Shown here: positions 42,143-54,206 of the stretch, in pieces
How the letters are laid out: every line of letters starts with the position of its first letter
Numbering within the stretch: the stretch's first letter is position 1
Source of the DNA: Euphorbia lathyris
Taxonomy: Eukaryota > Streptophyta > Magnoliopsida > Malpighiales > Euphorbiaceae
Direction of reading: 5' to 3'
DNA: 64,000 bases
Assembly: GCF_963576675.1 (NCBI RefSeq)
Contig: NC_088911.1
Coordinates: forward strand, 75,669,256-75,733,255
Notes under the pieces: generated by a model
What the model saw: only the letters and a program-made list of their open reading frames with translations
The model's database searches: none
Told to the model about the DNA's origin: nothing
Made by a program: the position numbers and the translations under genes

Positions 42143-43441
42143 CACAATGGTGTATCCGAGAGGAGGAACCGTACCTTACTAGATATGGTACGATCCATGA
42201 TGAGCATAGCATTACTTCCAAAGACATTCTGGGGCTATGCCTTAGAAACCGCCCTCTTCACCCTAAATCGAGTACCAACTAAATCCGCTAAATCCACACC
42301 ATATGAATTGTTCATTGGTAGGAAACCCATGTTCTCATTCATGAGAGTATGGGATTGTTCAGCATTTGTCAAACGCATTGCGTCCGACAAACTAGATTCT
42401 AAATCTGATAAATGTTTCTTCATTGGATACCCTAAGGAAACTATGGGATATTACTTCTATCATCCAGATGATCAGAAAGTAATAGTATCCAATCATGCAA
42501 CCTTCTTAGAGAAAGAGTTTCTCGAAGACACAGAAAAGGGAAGTATGATTGAACTTGATGAAGTTCAAGAACAAGAAACACCAACTGAAACAACAAAAGC
42601 GGTTGAGGAACCCAATGCAGTCCCATTAGATGAGACTCAAGTGCCACCACTTCGTAGATCACAAAGAGTTCGTGAACTCCCTATTAGATATGGTTTTCTA
42701 GTGGGAGATGATGATGAGGTTCCCGTGTTAGACGACGAACCCGAAAACTACGAAGAGGCTCTTAACAGTCCAGATTCTAACCAAGTGTGGACTTTGGTTG
42801 ATCCACCCAAAGGGATAAAACCCATTGGGTGCAGGTGGATCTTCAAAAAGAAGACTGACATGGATGGAAAGGTTAGCACCTACAAAGCTAGGTTAGTAGC
42901 GAAAGGATATCATCAGAAACAAGGAATTGATTATGACGAAACTTTCTCTCCTGTGGCTATGTCCAAATCAATCAGAATAATGCTTGCTATTGTCGCTCAC
43001 TACGATTATGAGATTTGGCAAATGGATGTGAAAACAGCTTTCCTAAATGGAAACCTGCTTGAGGATGTATATATGATGCAACCTGAAGGTTTCATATCAA
43101 AGGATGCAAACAAGGTTTGCAAACTTCAGAGATCCATTTATGGACTCAAGCAAGCATCAAGAAGCTGGAACAAGCGTTTTGACGAAACCATAAAACAATT
43201 TGGTTTCGAACAAAATTGCGAAGAATCTTGCATTTACAAGAAAACAAGTGGGAGCTCTGTAGCATTTCTGATATTATATGTGGACGATATATTATTAATG
43301 GGAAATGACATAGCTCTGCTACAGTCGGTAAAAGTGTGGTTATCTGGTAACTTCTCAATGAAAGACCTTGGTGAAGCAGCTTATATACTTGGTATAAAGA
43401 TCTACAGAGATAGATCAAGAAGACTGCTTGGTCTTTCATAG
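42143..43441 (+). pseudogene. E6 integrase end and reverse transcriptase
   Basis: The open frame includes 42185-43441 (418 aa): MVRSMMSIALLPKTFW, KSDKCFFIGYPKETMG, RWIFKKKTDMDGK, MDVKTAFLNGNLLED and ILYVDDILLMGND. A 48-bp in-frame deletion at about 42780 removes 16 residues that E5 and E7 have (between NSPDS and NQVWT). Ends at TAG 43439-43441 (CAG in E7). RT catalytic residues are present. Confidence 0.86.
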
Positions 43442-44263
43442 GCTACATACATCGAAAAGGTGCTAAAGCGGTTTAGCATGCTTGAATCGAAATGAGGTAA
43501 CTTACCCATGATTTATGGAGTAAAGTTAAACAATCATCAATGTCCTAAAACCGATGATGATAAGAAGCGCATGGCTGTAGTCTCGTACGCCAGCGTAATC
43601 GGTTCGATTATGTATGTTATGCTATGCACTAGACCTGACATAGCGTTCGCGTTAAGTATAACGAGTCGTTACCAAGGAAATCCGGGAGACGAGTACTGGA
43701 TTGCCGTCAAAAACATTCTTAAGTACTTGAGAAGAACTAAAGATATGTTCCTAGTGTACGGAGGAGGGGATCTGAAAATAGAAGGATTTTCAGATGCAAG
43801 TCATCTCACAGATGAGAACGATTTTAAATCCCAATCAGGATACCTGTTTATCTTAAATGGGGGCGCGGTCAGCTGGAAGAGTTCCAAGCAAGGAAGCGTA
43901 GCTTTCTCTATGACCGAGTCAGAGTATATCGCTGCTGCGGAAGCAACAAAGGAAGCGGTTTGGATTAGGAAGTTCATTACTGAACTTGGTGTGGTGCCTG
44001 ACATTGTAAATCCCATTACACTGTACTGTGATAACAATGGAGCCATTGCGCAAGCAAAGGAACCACGGTCTCATAATGCATCCAAGCATTACCTAAAGCG
44101 ATACCACATTGTAAGAGAAATTGTGGCAAGAGGAGATGTGAGAATAGAAAGAGTACCTACAGAGGACAACGTTGCAGATCCGTTGACAAAGCCCTTAACC
44201 CAGAAAGTACATGATCGTCATCTAACTTCTACTGGGATAAGTTATAGAAACAATTGGCTTTAG
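43442..44263 (+). pseudogene. E6 RT end and RNase H
   Basis: TGA at 43493-43495 (CGA in E5; the same stop is in E7), then 43508-44263 open for 251 aa: IEGFSDASHLTDEND, SMTESEYIAAAEAT, LYCDNNGAIAQA, ASKHYLKRYH and VADPLTKPLTQ, ending NNWL and stop. RNase H acidic residues are kept. Confidence 0.86.
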
Positions 44264-44277
44264 TCCAAGTGGGAGTA
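44264..44277 (+). other. E6 polypurine tract
   Basis: tccaagtgggagta directly before the 3' LTR. Confidence 0.86.
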
Positions 44278-46098
44278 TGTTGGGGTTTAGTGTCCTATAG
44301 ACAATTGTTCTAGGATACGAACTTAATGTAAATGAAGTGTTCTTTATATCGTTTGTTTTAATGAGATATGTTTTCATAACTATATAAAGGCAATCCCTTT
44401 TAAGAACTAAATAAAGTCTAATAAAAGGAAATCCGTAAGTTTGTTTAAAGTGATTATAAAGTGTTCATACAAGCATGAAGTGAGACGAAACTTTATAATA
44501 AACTAATAAACTTAAAACCACCCCAAGTCAAGTAATATGTTAAGGATCGACATATCACTGTTGAGACTTGCATGTAACAATGTCTTCTGTCCCGACAGAA
44601 AACTGATCTCACAAGCTTCATATACACAGATATCTGGACAGTTACATGGATCCAATGAAAAGAAGTTCATTAGGATTGGGGACCCGACTTGAGATAACAG
44701 GATGGGTAGATTCATCCTTGTCACCTGTTCATCTCATTGGTATTAATAGGTATAAGTAATCCTCATACTCAAAGGAATGTTAATTAGTAATTCTGGATTA
44801 TGGAATGTGACGCTTTGATCCTGTTGTAACACGATCCTTAACAGAGATGACTCTGGGGTGTGAACATCAGACGTTGGGTATCACAGGAAGTAATTGCGGG
44901 ATAGTTATACATTGGATTGAGCATTTATCACTCCCGATAAATGGGAGATATGTCCATGGATCGCTTGTGGAAGACTTGACTCTAAATCCTTGCAAGGTGA
45001 TAGCTTAAGATTGAAATGCAGATTTCTCTTAACCTATCTAATTGGAGTTGACTCGGCCTGTACAAGTAAAACGAACGTCTCGCTATATGTGACTTGACAT
45101 TATCCATAGTCATAAGATTCAGTTCAAGGATGTAGTTGTTGAAGGATCGAATTATATTGTAACTAATATGGAAATGTCAACGACAGAATCAACATGTCTT
45201 CTTATAGCTCTGGGGGAATGTTTCGGATTTGCTAATCACATTTCGCGTACTCATTCCGTTATGCAAAGATTAAATATAATTCTGTGAAAATTAATTTAAT
45301 AGTTGCATACGGCTAGAAGCAATAAGAACCTAATGGGTCACACATAAGACTTGGAGCCCAAAAGAGAAACAGATGTTAATTAATTAATGGAAGCCCAGCT
45401 GAGTCCACTAAGGCCCAGTATATAGGGGGCGATTTTTCATGTAAGAAATTACATGAATAATTAATTTGATTCTTAAACAATTCTAATTAGATTATAATTG
45501 TGAATTAAATTAATTAAAGGATAAATAAGTTAGGAGTTTTAATTAGATTAAATTGCTCCTATTATTATCCTATAAGGTTACTATTATTATCTTTATATTT
45601 AAGATATAATTATAGATAATAAATAAGAATTATATTCCGAATTAAATTCTTATTCAGTAACCTAATTCTATCTAACTAGGGATTAGATACAAGAGATTAT
45701 AAATACCCCCTACATAGTGATTTTCGAAATCCCCAAGCAATCCAAGAGAGAGAATTTCGACCCCCTTGTTCAGGACGAGATTATCTACCGCTTCCTTCCG
45801 TTCAATTGATTTTCATCTCTTTCTCTTTATCCTTGATCTTGTGTTGATTAATTAGAGACAATCTACTTTGGTTGTTATAAACGGTTGATTCTAACTTGAT
45901 CTTCCATTGTTTTTGTTTTGTGCTCGGGAACTCGAAGTAAGAGTTGTGGGCACTTCGTTTGCAACGGTAGATAGAACTTCTGAAAGGTATTTCTTTTATC
46001 CCTCTTTATATGAAATAACGATTAACGGATCTTGGGTTAATGGAAATAGGTTAAAAATTTTTTATTTCCGCTGCTATACGTTTGCCTATTTTCCTTCA
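44278..46098 (+). repeat. E6 3' LTR
   Basis: 1821 bp, tgttggggtt...ttttccttca, followed by TSD cactg. TATA-like site at 45698-45705. Confidence 0.94.
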
Positions 46099-46103
46099 CA
46101 CTG

Positions 46104-47265
46104 GGCCCGGCACGACGAACTCCTGGATAGAGAAACCAAGATAAGGCCTAAGACCTCGATTGAAGAACCACCAACCCTCGATCTGAAACCCTTACCTGCA
46201 CATTTAAAATACGTGTTCTTAGCACCTCATGTACACTTACCTGTAATTATTTCTGCTCAACTTACAGGTCCTGAGGAAGATCGCTTGGTGGAGGTGCTGA
46301 GGAAGCACAAGGGAGCCTTTGGATGGCAAATGTCTGACATCAAAGGAATCAGCCCTTCTCTCTGTGAACACCGAATCTATATGGAGGATAAGGTGAAGCC
46401 GACTGCTCAACCACAGAGAAGACTCAACCCAAAAATGAAGGAAGTAGTGAAGGGTGAGGTAATTAAGTTGCTTGATGCAGGGATGATCTATCCAATCTCT
46501 GACAGCCAGTGGGTGAGTCCCGTGCACATGGTGCCAAAGAAGGGGGGCACAACAGTGACATTGAATGAGAAGAATGAACTAATTCCGATGCGGAAAACTA
46601 CCGGGTGGCGAATGTGCATGGACTACAGGAAATTGAACGACGCCACCAGGAAAGATCATTTCCCTCTTCCGTTTATTGATCAGATGCTTGAACGCATGGA
46701 AGGTAAGTTTTTCTTCTGTTGTGTGGATGGGTATTCGGGCTACATGCAAATATCAGTGGATCCTGACGATCAGGAAAAGACCACTTTCACTTGCCCTTTT
46801 AGGACATTTGCATATAGACAGATGCCCTTCGGGTTATGCAATGCACCTGCTACGTTTCAGAGGTGTATGACAGCTATATTTTTTGATATGATAGAAAAAT
46901 TCATGGAGGTATTTATGGACGATTTTTCTGTTTTTGGTACTACTTTTGATAGTTGTTTGCATAACTTGGGATTAATGTTGCAGACATGTGAGGACACTGA
47001 CCTAGTCCTAAACTGGGAAAAGTGTCAGTTTATGGTCACTGAGTGTATAGTGTTAGGGCATAAGGTATCACGGAAAGGGATTGAGGTAGACCCTGCTAAA
47101 ATTGAGGTCATTGAAAAACTACCTCCCCCTTCTAGTGTCAAAGCAGTTAGGAGTTTTTTAGGACATGCTGGCTTTTATAGACGTTTTATTAAGGATTTTT
47201 CTAAAAATTGCCAGGCCTATGACCCAATTGTTGCTGAAGGATGCCAATTTTGTTTTCAGACCTGA
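46104..47265 (+). pseudogene. E2 Athila reverse transcriptase
   Basis: The frame is open from inside the E6 LTR, but genuine E2 coding starts at 46104. Motifs: LKYVFLAPHVHLPVII, RRLNPKMKEVVKGEVIKLLD, VSPVHMVPKKGG, WRMCMDYRKLNDATRKDHFP, CVDGYSGYMQI, RQMPFGLCNAPATFQRCM, and FMDDFSVFG with its aspartates at 46918-46923. Then EKCQFMVTECIVLGHKVS and the connection [17 protein letters not shown]. The frame leaves the coding phase at an A run (47203-47207), a one-base indel, and RNase H continues in another phase. Confidence 0.87.
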
Positions 47266-47890
47266 ATGTCTTGAATCTTTTAACACTTTAAAAGACAAAT
47301 TGATTAAAGCTACCATAATGGTTAGTCCCAAGTGGGATTTACCATTCAAGCTAATGTGTGATGCCAGTGACACAGCTGTAGGTGCATGCTTCGGTCAAAA
47401 AGTGGATAAAATTTGCCAACCAATTTCATATGCTAGTAAAACTCTTAATGACGCTCAATTAAATTATACTACCACAGAAAAAGAGTTATTAGCTGTGGTT
47501 TTTGCACTTGACAAGTTTCGTTCATATTTGGTGGTTTCTAAAATTATTGTTTACACTGACCATGCTGCACTGAGGTATTTGTTTTCAAAACAGGATGCCA
47601 AACCTAGACTCCTTAGGTGGATTCTGTTACTGTAGGAGTTTGATCTAGAGATATGAGATAAGAAGGGAGTTGAAAATGTGGTTGCTGATCATCTTTCCAG
47701 ATTAGAACAAGAGGAGGTGGATACAGACACCGATGCAGACATCCAGGAGACATTTCCCGACGAGCACTTACTGTCAATTAGACATGTCCCTTGGTTTGCT
47801 GATTTTGCTAATTTCCTTGTAGGAAAGCTGATCCCCCCAGACCTCTCCTACCAGCAGAGGAGGAAGTTCCTGCATGACGCAAAGCAGTAC
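47208..47890 (+). pseudogene. E2 RNase H and linker (cut by E7)
   Basis: In the phase of 47165-47635: [44 protein letters not shown] and [25 protein letters not shown], the Gypsy RNase H pattern with Asp, Glu, Asp. Stops at 47633-47635 and about 47654 follow. The continuation NVVADHLSRLEQEEVDTD and PWFADFANFLVG leads to integrase. Cut by E7 at 47890. Confidence 0.83.
47886..47890. repeat. Target-site duplication of E7 (agtac), left copy
   Basis: agtac precedes tgttggggtt. Further copies follow each of the two E7 LTRs: 49717-49721 and 56992-56996. Confidence 0.92.
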
Positions 47891-49716
47891 TGTTGGGGTT
47901 TAGTGTCCTATAGACAATTATTCTAGGATACAAACTTAATGTAAATGAAGTGTTCTTTATATCGTTTGTTTTAATGAGATATGGTTTCATAACTATATAA
48001 AGGCAATCCCTTTTTAAGAACTAAATAAAGTCTAATAAAAGGAAATCCATAAGTTTGTTTAAAGTGATTATAAAGTGTTCATACAAGCATGAAGTGAGAC
48101 GAAACTTTATGATAAACTAATAAACTTAAAACCACCCCAAGTCAAGTAATATGTTTAGGATTGACATATCGCTGCTGAGACTTGCATGTAACAATGTCTT
48201 CTGTCGAGACAGAAAGCTGATCTCACAAGCTACATATATACAGATATCTGGGCAGTTACATGGATCCAATGAAAAGAAGTTCATTAGGATTGGGGACCCG
48301 ACTTGAGATAACAGGATGGGTAGATTCATCCTTGTCACCTATTCATCTCATTGGTATTAATAGGTATAAGTAATCCTCAGACTCAAAGGAATGTTAATTA
48401 GTGATTCTGGATTATGGAATGTGATGCTTTGATCCTGTTGTAACATGATCCATAACAGAGATGACTCTGGGGTGTGAACGGCAGACGTTGGGTATCACAG
48501 AAAGTAATTGCAGGATAATTATACATTGGATTGAGCATTTGTCACTCCCAATAAATGGGAGATACGTCCATGGATCGCTTGTGGAAGACTCGACTCTAAA
48601 TCCTTGCAAGGTGATAGCTTAAGACTTGAAATACAGATTTCACTTAACCTATCTAATTGGAGTTGACTCGGCCTGTACAAGTAAAACGAACGTCTCGCTA
48701 TATGTGACTTGACATTATCCATAGTCATAAGATTCAGTTCAAGGATGTAGTTGATGAAGGATCGAATTATACTGTAACTAATACGGAAAGGTCAACGACA
48801 GAATCAACTTGTCTTCTTATAGCTCTGGGGGAATGTTTCGGATTTTCTAATCACATTTCGCGTACTCATTTCGTTATGCAAAGATTAAATATAATTCTAT
48901 GAAAATTAATTTAATAGTTGCATACGGCTAGAAGCAATAAGAACCTAATGGGTCACACATAAGACTTGGAGCCCAAAAGAGAAACAGATGTTAATTAATT
49001 AATGGAAGCCCAACTGAGTCCACTAAGGCCCAGTATATAGGGGGCGATTTTCATATAAGAAATTACATGAATAATTAATTTGATTCTTAAACAATTCTAA
49101 TTAGATTATAATTGTGAATTAAATTAATTAAAGGATAAATAAGTTAGGAGTTTTAATTAGATTAAATTGCTCCTATTATTATCCTATAAGGTTACTATTA
49201 TTATCTTTATATTTAAGATATAATTATAGATAATAAATAAGAATTATATTCCGAATTAAATTCTTATTCAGTAACCTAATTCTATCTAACTAGGGTTTAG
49301 ATACAAGAGAATATAAATACCCCCCTACATGTGATTTTCGAAACACATAAGTGCAACCGAGAGAGAGAATTTTGACCCCCCTAGTCGAGGATGAAATAAT
49401 CCACCGCTTCCTAATTCAATTGATTTCATCTCTTTCTCTTTATCCTTGATCTTGTGTTGATTTATTAGAGACAATCTATTCTTGATTGTTTTAATACGGT
49501 TGATATCTAACTTGATTTGGGTTGTGTTTTGTCTTGTGCTCGGGAACTCGGAGTAAGAGTTGTGGGCACTTCGATTGCAACGGTAGATAGAACTTCATAA
49601 AGGTATTTCCTTCTATCCCTCTTTATATGAAATAACGATTAACGGATCTTGGGTTAATGGAAATAGGTTAAAATTTTTATATTTCCGCTATCATACGTTA
49701 GCCTTATTTTCCATCA
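47891..49716 (+). repeat. E7 left LTR (solo-like)
   Basis: 1826 bp, tgttggggtt...ttttccatca. It is bracketed on both sides by agtac (47886-47890, 49717-49721), as a solo LTR would be. It shares E7-specific changes with 55160-56991. TATA-like site at 49312-49319. Confidence 0.9.
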
Positions 49717-49861
49717 AGTACCTCTGGGACGATCCCTACCTATTGAAGGTTTGCAGCGACAACATCATCCGTCGGTGCATTCCTGAGGAGGAGGTAGCTT
49801 CCGTCCTTGCATTCTGTCATTCTAAAGAGGTAGGTGGACACCATGGAGCGGACAGAACTGC
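49717..49861 (+). repeat. First copy of the duplicated E2 flank
   Basis: 145 bp from agtacctctggg to ggacagaactgc, the E2 linker before integrase. The second copy at 56992-57136 differs by a few substitutions and continues into integrase. This copy breaks off at ctgc into E7 leader sequence. Confidence 0.92.
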
Positions 49862-51231
49862 CAAACAACGGCGGCGCCGTGAGTCTCGGGCCCCCTTTGC
49901 GGGCCCGACACGAGAGGACCTCTATTTTATTTTTAAAATTGTTTTTAAATAAAACTGAGTTTTAAATATATTTGTATATATATATGTTTCAGAAATTAAT
50001 AGTTTTATGTTTTGATTATCGAATGAAAAGTTTATTTAAAAGTTTGTTTTACCTATTTGTAAATCAAAAGTATTAAATGAATTGAAATCAAAATAATTGG
50101 GACATGCATAATTAAAGTTTTGTATAGTTGTATTAATCTAAAAGGTTAATATAGAAGATACGAAACTGTTAGAATTAAAATTGGATGAAAGTTAATTTGA
50201 TGTGTTAATGTGATTAACCTAAATATTACATAAAGTATTTATGTAATCAACCAATTAAATTTATTTAATTGAGTCTATGCATGTTTGGAGTTATGGACAT
50301 ATTTGGACCCTCTTTTAGTCTTTTGGTATTTTTGAAATATGGCCTGCGAGTCCTGCCTTTCTACTATCTATTGTAATTTCTCCTCTCATCTAATTCCCTT
50401 CAAGTTAATTGAAGTTTTCTTTAGTAGAATAGAAATTAATATGTAATTTCAAGGCGTCATGGAGAAGACGGAGGACCTAAAGAGAAATATGTAATAGTTA
50501 GTATTTCCCTAGGTTTGGCCTTTTTATTCCGTCTCTGGCTCGACGAAATAATTTAGATGATATGTCCATAACGCCAATGTATGTGTCTGATGTATGCTAA
50601 AGCAAATCAAGACTAAGTTAGATTATGAGACTTAAAATAAAAATCCCTCACTAATTAAAAGTTAAGTAAATAAGCAAGTTATTAAAATCGGTTGCCCCTC
50701 CCTAATATTATAATTCAGCCGGCAGTACTGGGAGCCTTTGGGTCGTTGAGCAAACTCAAGCTCGGGGTCTTATGGTAACACCTGAATTATCGAAAAATGA
50801 TCTTTCATGAATATAGGGTAATACTTAAATTAGATTATGATAATTGGATGAGCAAACTCATGTTGTCATAAACTAATGGGCAATATGGTTGGGATTAATG
50901 TGAATAGCATATTAGTTACTAATGTGGTTAGTAACCCAATAACCTAAGAATCACATCAAAGATGTGATTGATTACATGAATCTACCTAACAAATGAGACT
51001 AGCTTGTTGAGCAAACTCAAGGTGAAATCTCAGGAGTTAGGATCCTAGCTCACTAAAGGATTTGTGAAATTCTTCGAATTAATATGGAGGGCTATTAATT
51101 TGGCAAAATAGTGGGAGCAATCTAAAATAAACAAAAGGCCTATAATTTTAGATTGATGTATTTTAAAGCAAATGAATAACGTACGTTTACTCTTTCTCAC
51201 TCCCAGGTTATATTAAAACACTCTTAAAATC
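49862..51231 (+). other. E7 leader, 5'-truncated
   Basis: It starts in the GC-rich island, with hairpin tcgggccc/gggcccga at about 49896-49915, and then follows the leader of E6. It contains the triple hairpin. The leader part before the island, and the PBS, are absent. No gene. Confidence 0.75.
50746..51020 (+). other. Triple hairpin module, E7 copy with CAAA loops
   Basis: TTGAG-CAAA-CTCAA at 50746-50759, ATGAG-CAAA-CTCAT at 50848-50861 and TTGAG-CAAA-CTCAA at 51007-51020. All three loops read CAAA, while all nine loops in E3, E5 and E6 read TAAA. The arms are unchanged. Confidence 0.72.
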
Positions 51232-51753
51232 ATGACTAACACCAATCTGCAAAATATACTTACCGATAACAAGTTGAACAGTTCAAACTTCACCGACTGG
51301 TATCGCAACCTCAAAATCGTTTTGAAGTTCGAGAAGAAAGGGTATGTACTTGATACACCGATTCCCCCTTACCCGGCGGATGGTGCTCCCTACCAAGAAT
51401 TTTATGCTTACTTGAAGCATAAGGCTGATGACGATCATGCGGGAGACATCATACTTGCATCAATGACACCGGAATTGAAAAGGCAACATGTAGAAATGGA
51501 TGCCTATTCCATGGTCGCGCACCTGAAAGAGTTGTTTGTGAATCAAACTCGGTGCGAACGCTACGAGATAACAAAGCAGTTATATAGATGCAAGATGCAG
51601 GTGGGCACATCTGTAATGGCACATTGTGTCAAGATGATTAGCCTTATCACCAAGTTTTCTAGTATTGGAGATGCGATGGATCATGAACTAAGTGTAAACT
51701 TACTTCTTCAGTCCCTCCCCGAGAGTTACTCACAGTTCATCATGAACTACTAA
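51232..51753 (+). pseudogene. E7 gag N-terminal part
   Basis: 173 aa from ATG 51232: MTNTNLQNILTDNKLNSSN, WYRNLKIVLKFEKKGYV, HAGDIILASMTPELKRQ, VMAHCVKMISLITKF. Ends at TAA 51751-51753 (CAA in E6). The fold is that of Copia UBN2-like gag. Confidence 0.86.
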
Positions 51754-52977
51754 GTGAGTGGCTTGCAAACCTCTCTTGAAGAGCTTGCAAATATGCTCGA
51801 GACAGTCGAGCCCAATATGAAAGAAAACGAGGGGATACCGACACTTGCTATTGAAGGATCAAATAAGAGGAAAGGGAACTCTCCCAATCCAAATCATCCT
51901 AAGAAGGGCAAGGGGGCCATGCTCACCGAAACAAAGGGAAAGGAAGTGAAGAAGCCCAAAGGAGAGTGTCACTTTTGTGGTGAAGAAGGGCATTGGAAAA
52001 GAAACTGTTTGGTGTACCTAGCTACCCTCAAGAAGGGAGAAGCCGAGACTTCAACATCTGGTATGTTTTATATTGAAATAAATACAATTTCACAGTCTGA
52101 ATCTTGGGTATTAGATACCAGATGTGGATCTCATAAATGTATGAATATTCAGGGACTCAGACGGACTAAGGAATTGAAGAAAGGAAGCATAAACTTGCGA
52201 GTAGGAAAGGGAGCAAGAGTTGCCGCCCTCACCATTGGAGATTATGCTTTGAGCTTGCCCTCTGGGCTTGTAATAGAATTAGGGAACTGTTTGTATGTTC
52301 CAGAAATGTCTCGTAACATTATTTCTATTAGCCGTCTTGTTGACGACGGTTTTCATATTTCAATAAAAGACAAACATTGCGATTTTTATAGAGATGAGAT
52401 TTTCTATTTTTCAGGAATATCACAAAATGGGATTTATGTGTTAGATGACAAAATTTCTGTTTTCGCAATTGATACCAAAAGACATAAGCTAGATAATTCA
52501 ACTTACTTGTGGCATTGTCGTTTAGGCCATATAAACAAAAGACGCATGCTAAAGCTACATCAAGATGGGCTTATAGATCCAATTGATCCTGAATCATTGG
52601 AAATACGCGAAGCATGTTTAAAAGGTAAAATGACAAAGACACCCTTTAGCAATAAAGGTGAGCGTGTATCAGACACTCTAGGACTTATTCATTCAGATGT
52701 ATGTGGTCCTATGTTAGTCCAAGCAAGAGGAGGATTCAGATACTTCATAAGCTTCATAGACGACCATACCCGATATGGTTATATCTATTTGATGAAGCAT
52801 AAGTTCGAAGCTTTTGAGAAATTCAAATGCTTCAAGAATGAAGTAGAAAATCAATTAAGAAAGAAAATAAAGATACTTCGATCCGATCGAGGTGGCGAAT
52901 ATCTTTCAGATGATTTTCTGAATTATCTAACTGAATGTGGGATTTGCTCACAATGGACACCTCCCTATACACCATAA
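51754..52977 (+). pseudogene. E7 gag C-terminus, protease and integrase first half
   Basis: 407 aa, the longest E7 frame. The zinc knuckle is intact: CHFCGEEGHWKRNC. The protease site reads WVLDTRCGSHKC, so the Gly of the catalytic DTG is changed to Arg and the protease is probably dead. Then SRNIISISRLVDDGFH, the zinc-binding HCRLGHINKRRM with REACLKGKM (the first Cys of the CxxC pair is changed to Arg), IHSDVCGPMLVQ and FIDDHTRYG. Ends at TAA 52975-52977, the stop shared with E6. Confidence 0.86.
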
Positions 52978-53290
52978 CACAATGGTGTATCCGAGAGGAG
53001 GAACCGTACCTTACTAGATATGGTACGATCCATGATGAGCATAGCATTACTTCCAAAGACATTCTGGGGCTATGCCTTAGAAACCGCCCTCTTCACCCTA
53101 AATCGAGTACCAACTAAATCCGCTAAATCCACACCATATGAATTGTTCATTGGTAGGAAACCCACATTCTCATTCATGAGAGTATGGGGTTGTTCAGCAT
53201 TTGTCAAACGCATAGCGTCAGACAAACTAGATTCTAAATCTGATAAGTGTTTCTTCATTGGATACCCTAAGGAAACTGTGGGTATTACTT
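52978..53290 (+). pseudogene. E7 integrase end, frameshifted
   Basis: MVRSMMSIALLPKTFWGYAL to FFIGYPKETVG, then a one-base deletion relative to E6 at about 53283 (gggtatt against gggatatt) shifts the frame. Coding continues in the other phase from about 53291. Confidence 0.82.
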
Positions 53291-54206
53291 CTATCATCCA
53301 GATGATCAGAAAGTAATAGTATCCAAGCGCGCAACCTTCTTGGAAAAAGAGTTTCTCGAAGAAACAGAAAAGGGAAGCATGATTGAACTTGATGAAGTTC
53401 AAGAACAAGAAACACCAACTGAAACAACAGAGGCGGTTGAGGAACCCGAAGCAGTCCCATTAGATGAGACTCAAGTGCCACCCATTCGTAGATCACAAAG
53501 AGTTCGTGAACTCCCAATTAGATATGGTTTTCTAGTGGGAGATGATGATGAGGTTCCCGTGTTAGACGACGAACCCGAAAACTACGAAGAGGCTCTTAAC
53601 AGTCCAGATTCTAAAGCGTGGCTCGAAGCCATGGATTCTGAGATGGATTCCATATACACCAACCAAGTGTGGACTTTGGTTGATCCACCCGAAGGGATAA
53701 AACCCATTGGGTGCAGGTGGATCTTCAAAAAGAAGACTGACATGGATGGAAAGGTTAGCACCTACAAAGCTAGGTTAGTAGCGAAAGGATATCGTCAGAA
53801 ATAAGGAATTGATTATGACGAAACTTTCTCTCCTGTGGCTATGTCCAAATCAATCATAATAATGCTCGTTATTGCTGCTCACTATGATTACGAGATTTGG
53901 CAAATGGATGTGAAAACAGCTTTCCTAAACGGAAACCTGCTTGAGGATGTATATATGATGCAACCTGAAGGTTTCATATCAAAGGATGCAAACAAGGTTT
54001 GCAAACTTCAAAGATCCATTTATGGACTCAAGCAAGCATCAAGAAGCTGGAACAAGCGTTTTGACGAAACCATAAAACAATTTGGTTTCGAACAAAATTG
54101 CGAAGAAGCTTGCATTTACAAGAAAGCAAGTGGGAGCTCAGTTGCATTTCTGATATTATATGTGGACGATATGTTATTAATGGGAAATGACATAGCTATA
54201 CTATAG
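53291..54206 (+). pseudogene. E7 linker and reverse transcriptase
   Basis: EKEFLEETEKGSMIELDEVQ, KAWLEAMDSEMDSIYTNQVW (the part deleted in E6), RWIFKKKTDMDGK, then TAA at 53802-53804 (CAA in E6), MDVKTAFLNGNLLED and LYVDDMLLMGND, TAG at 54204-54206 (CAG in E6). RT aspartates kept. Confidence 0.85.

Larger units (their letters stand above)
36741..46098 (+). mobile_element. E6, Ty1/Copia retrotransposon, complete structure
   Basis: 9358 bp with LTRs of 1819 and 1821 bp, tRNA-iMet PBS, a 1.8-kb leader, one gag-pol frame (40397-44263, about 1289 codons) and polypurine tract. It is inserted in E2 between protease and RT. The frame has six nonsense codons, each CAA, CAG or CGA changed by C to T, and no frameshift. 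It is a close relative of E7, sharing two of those stops. Confidence 0.94.
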
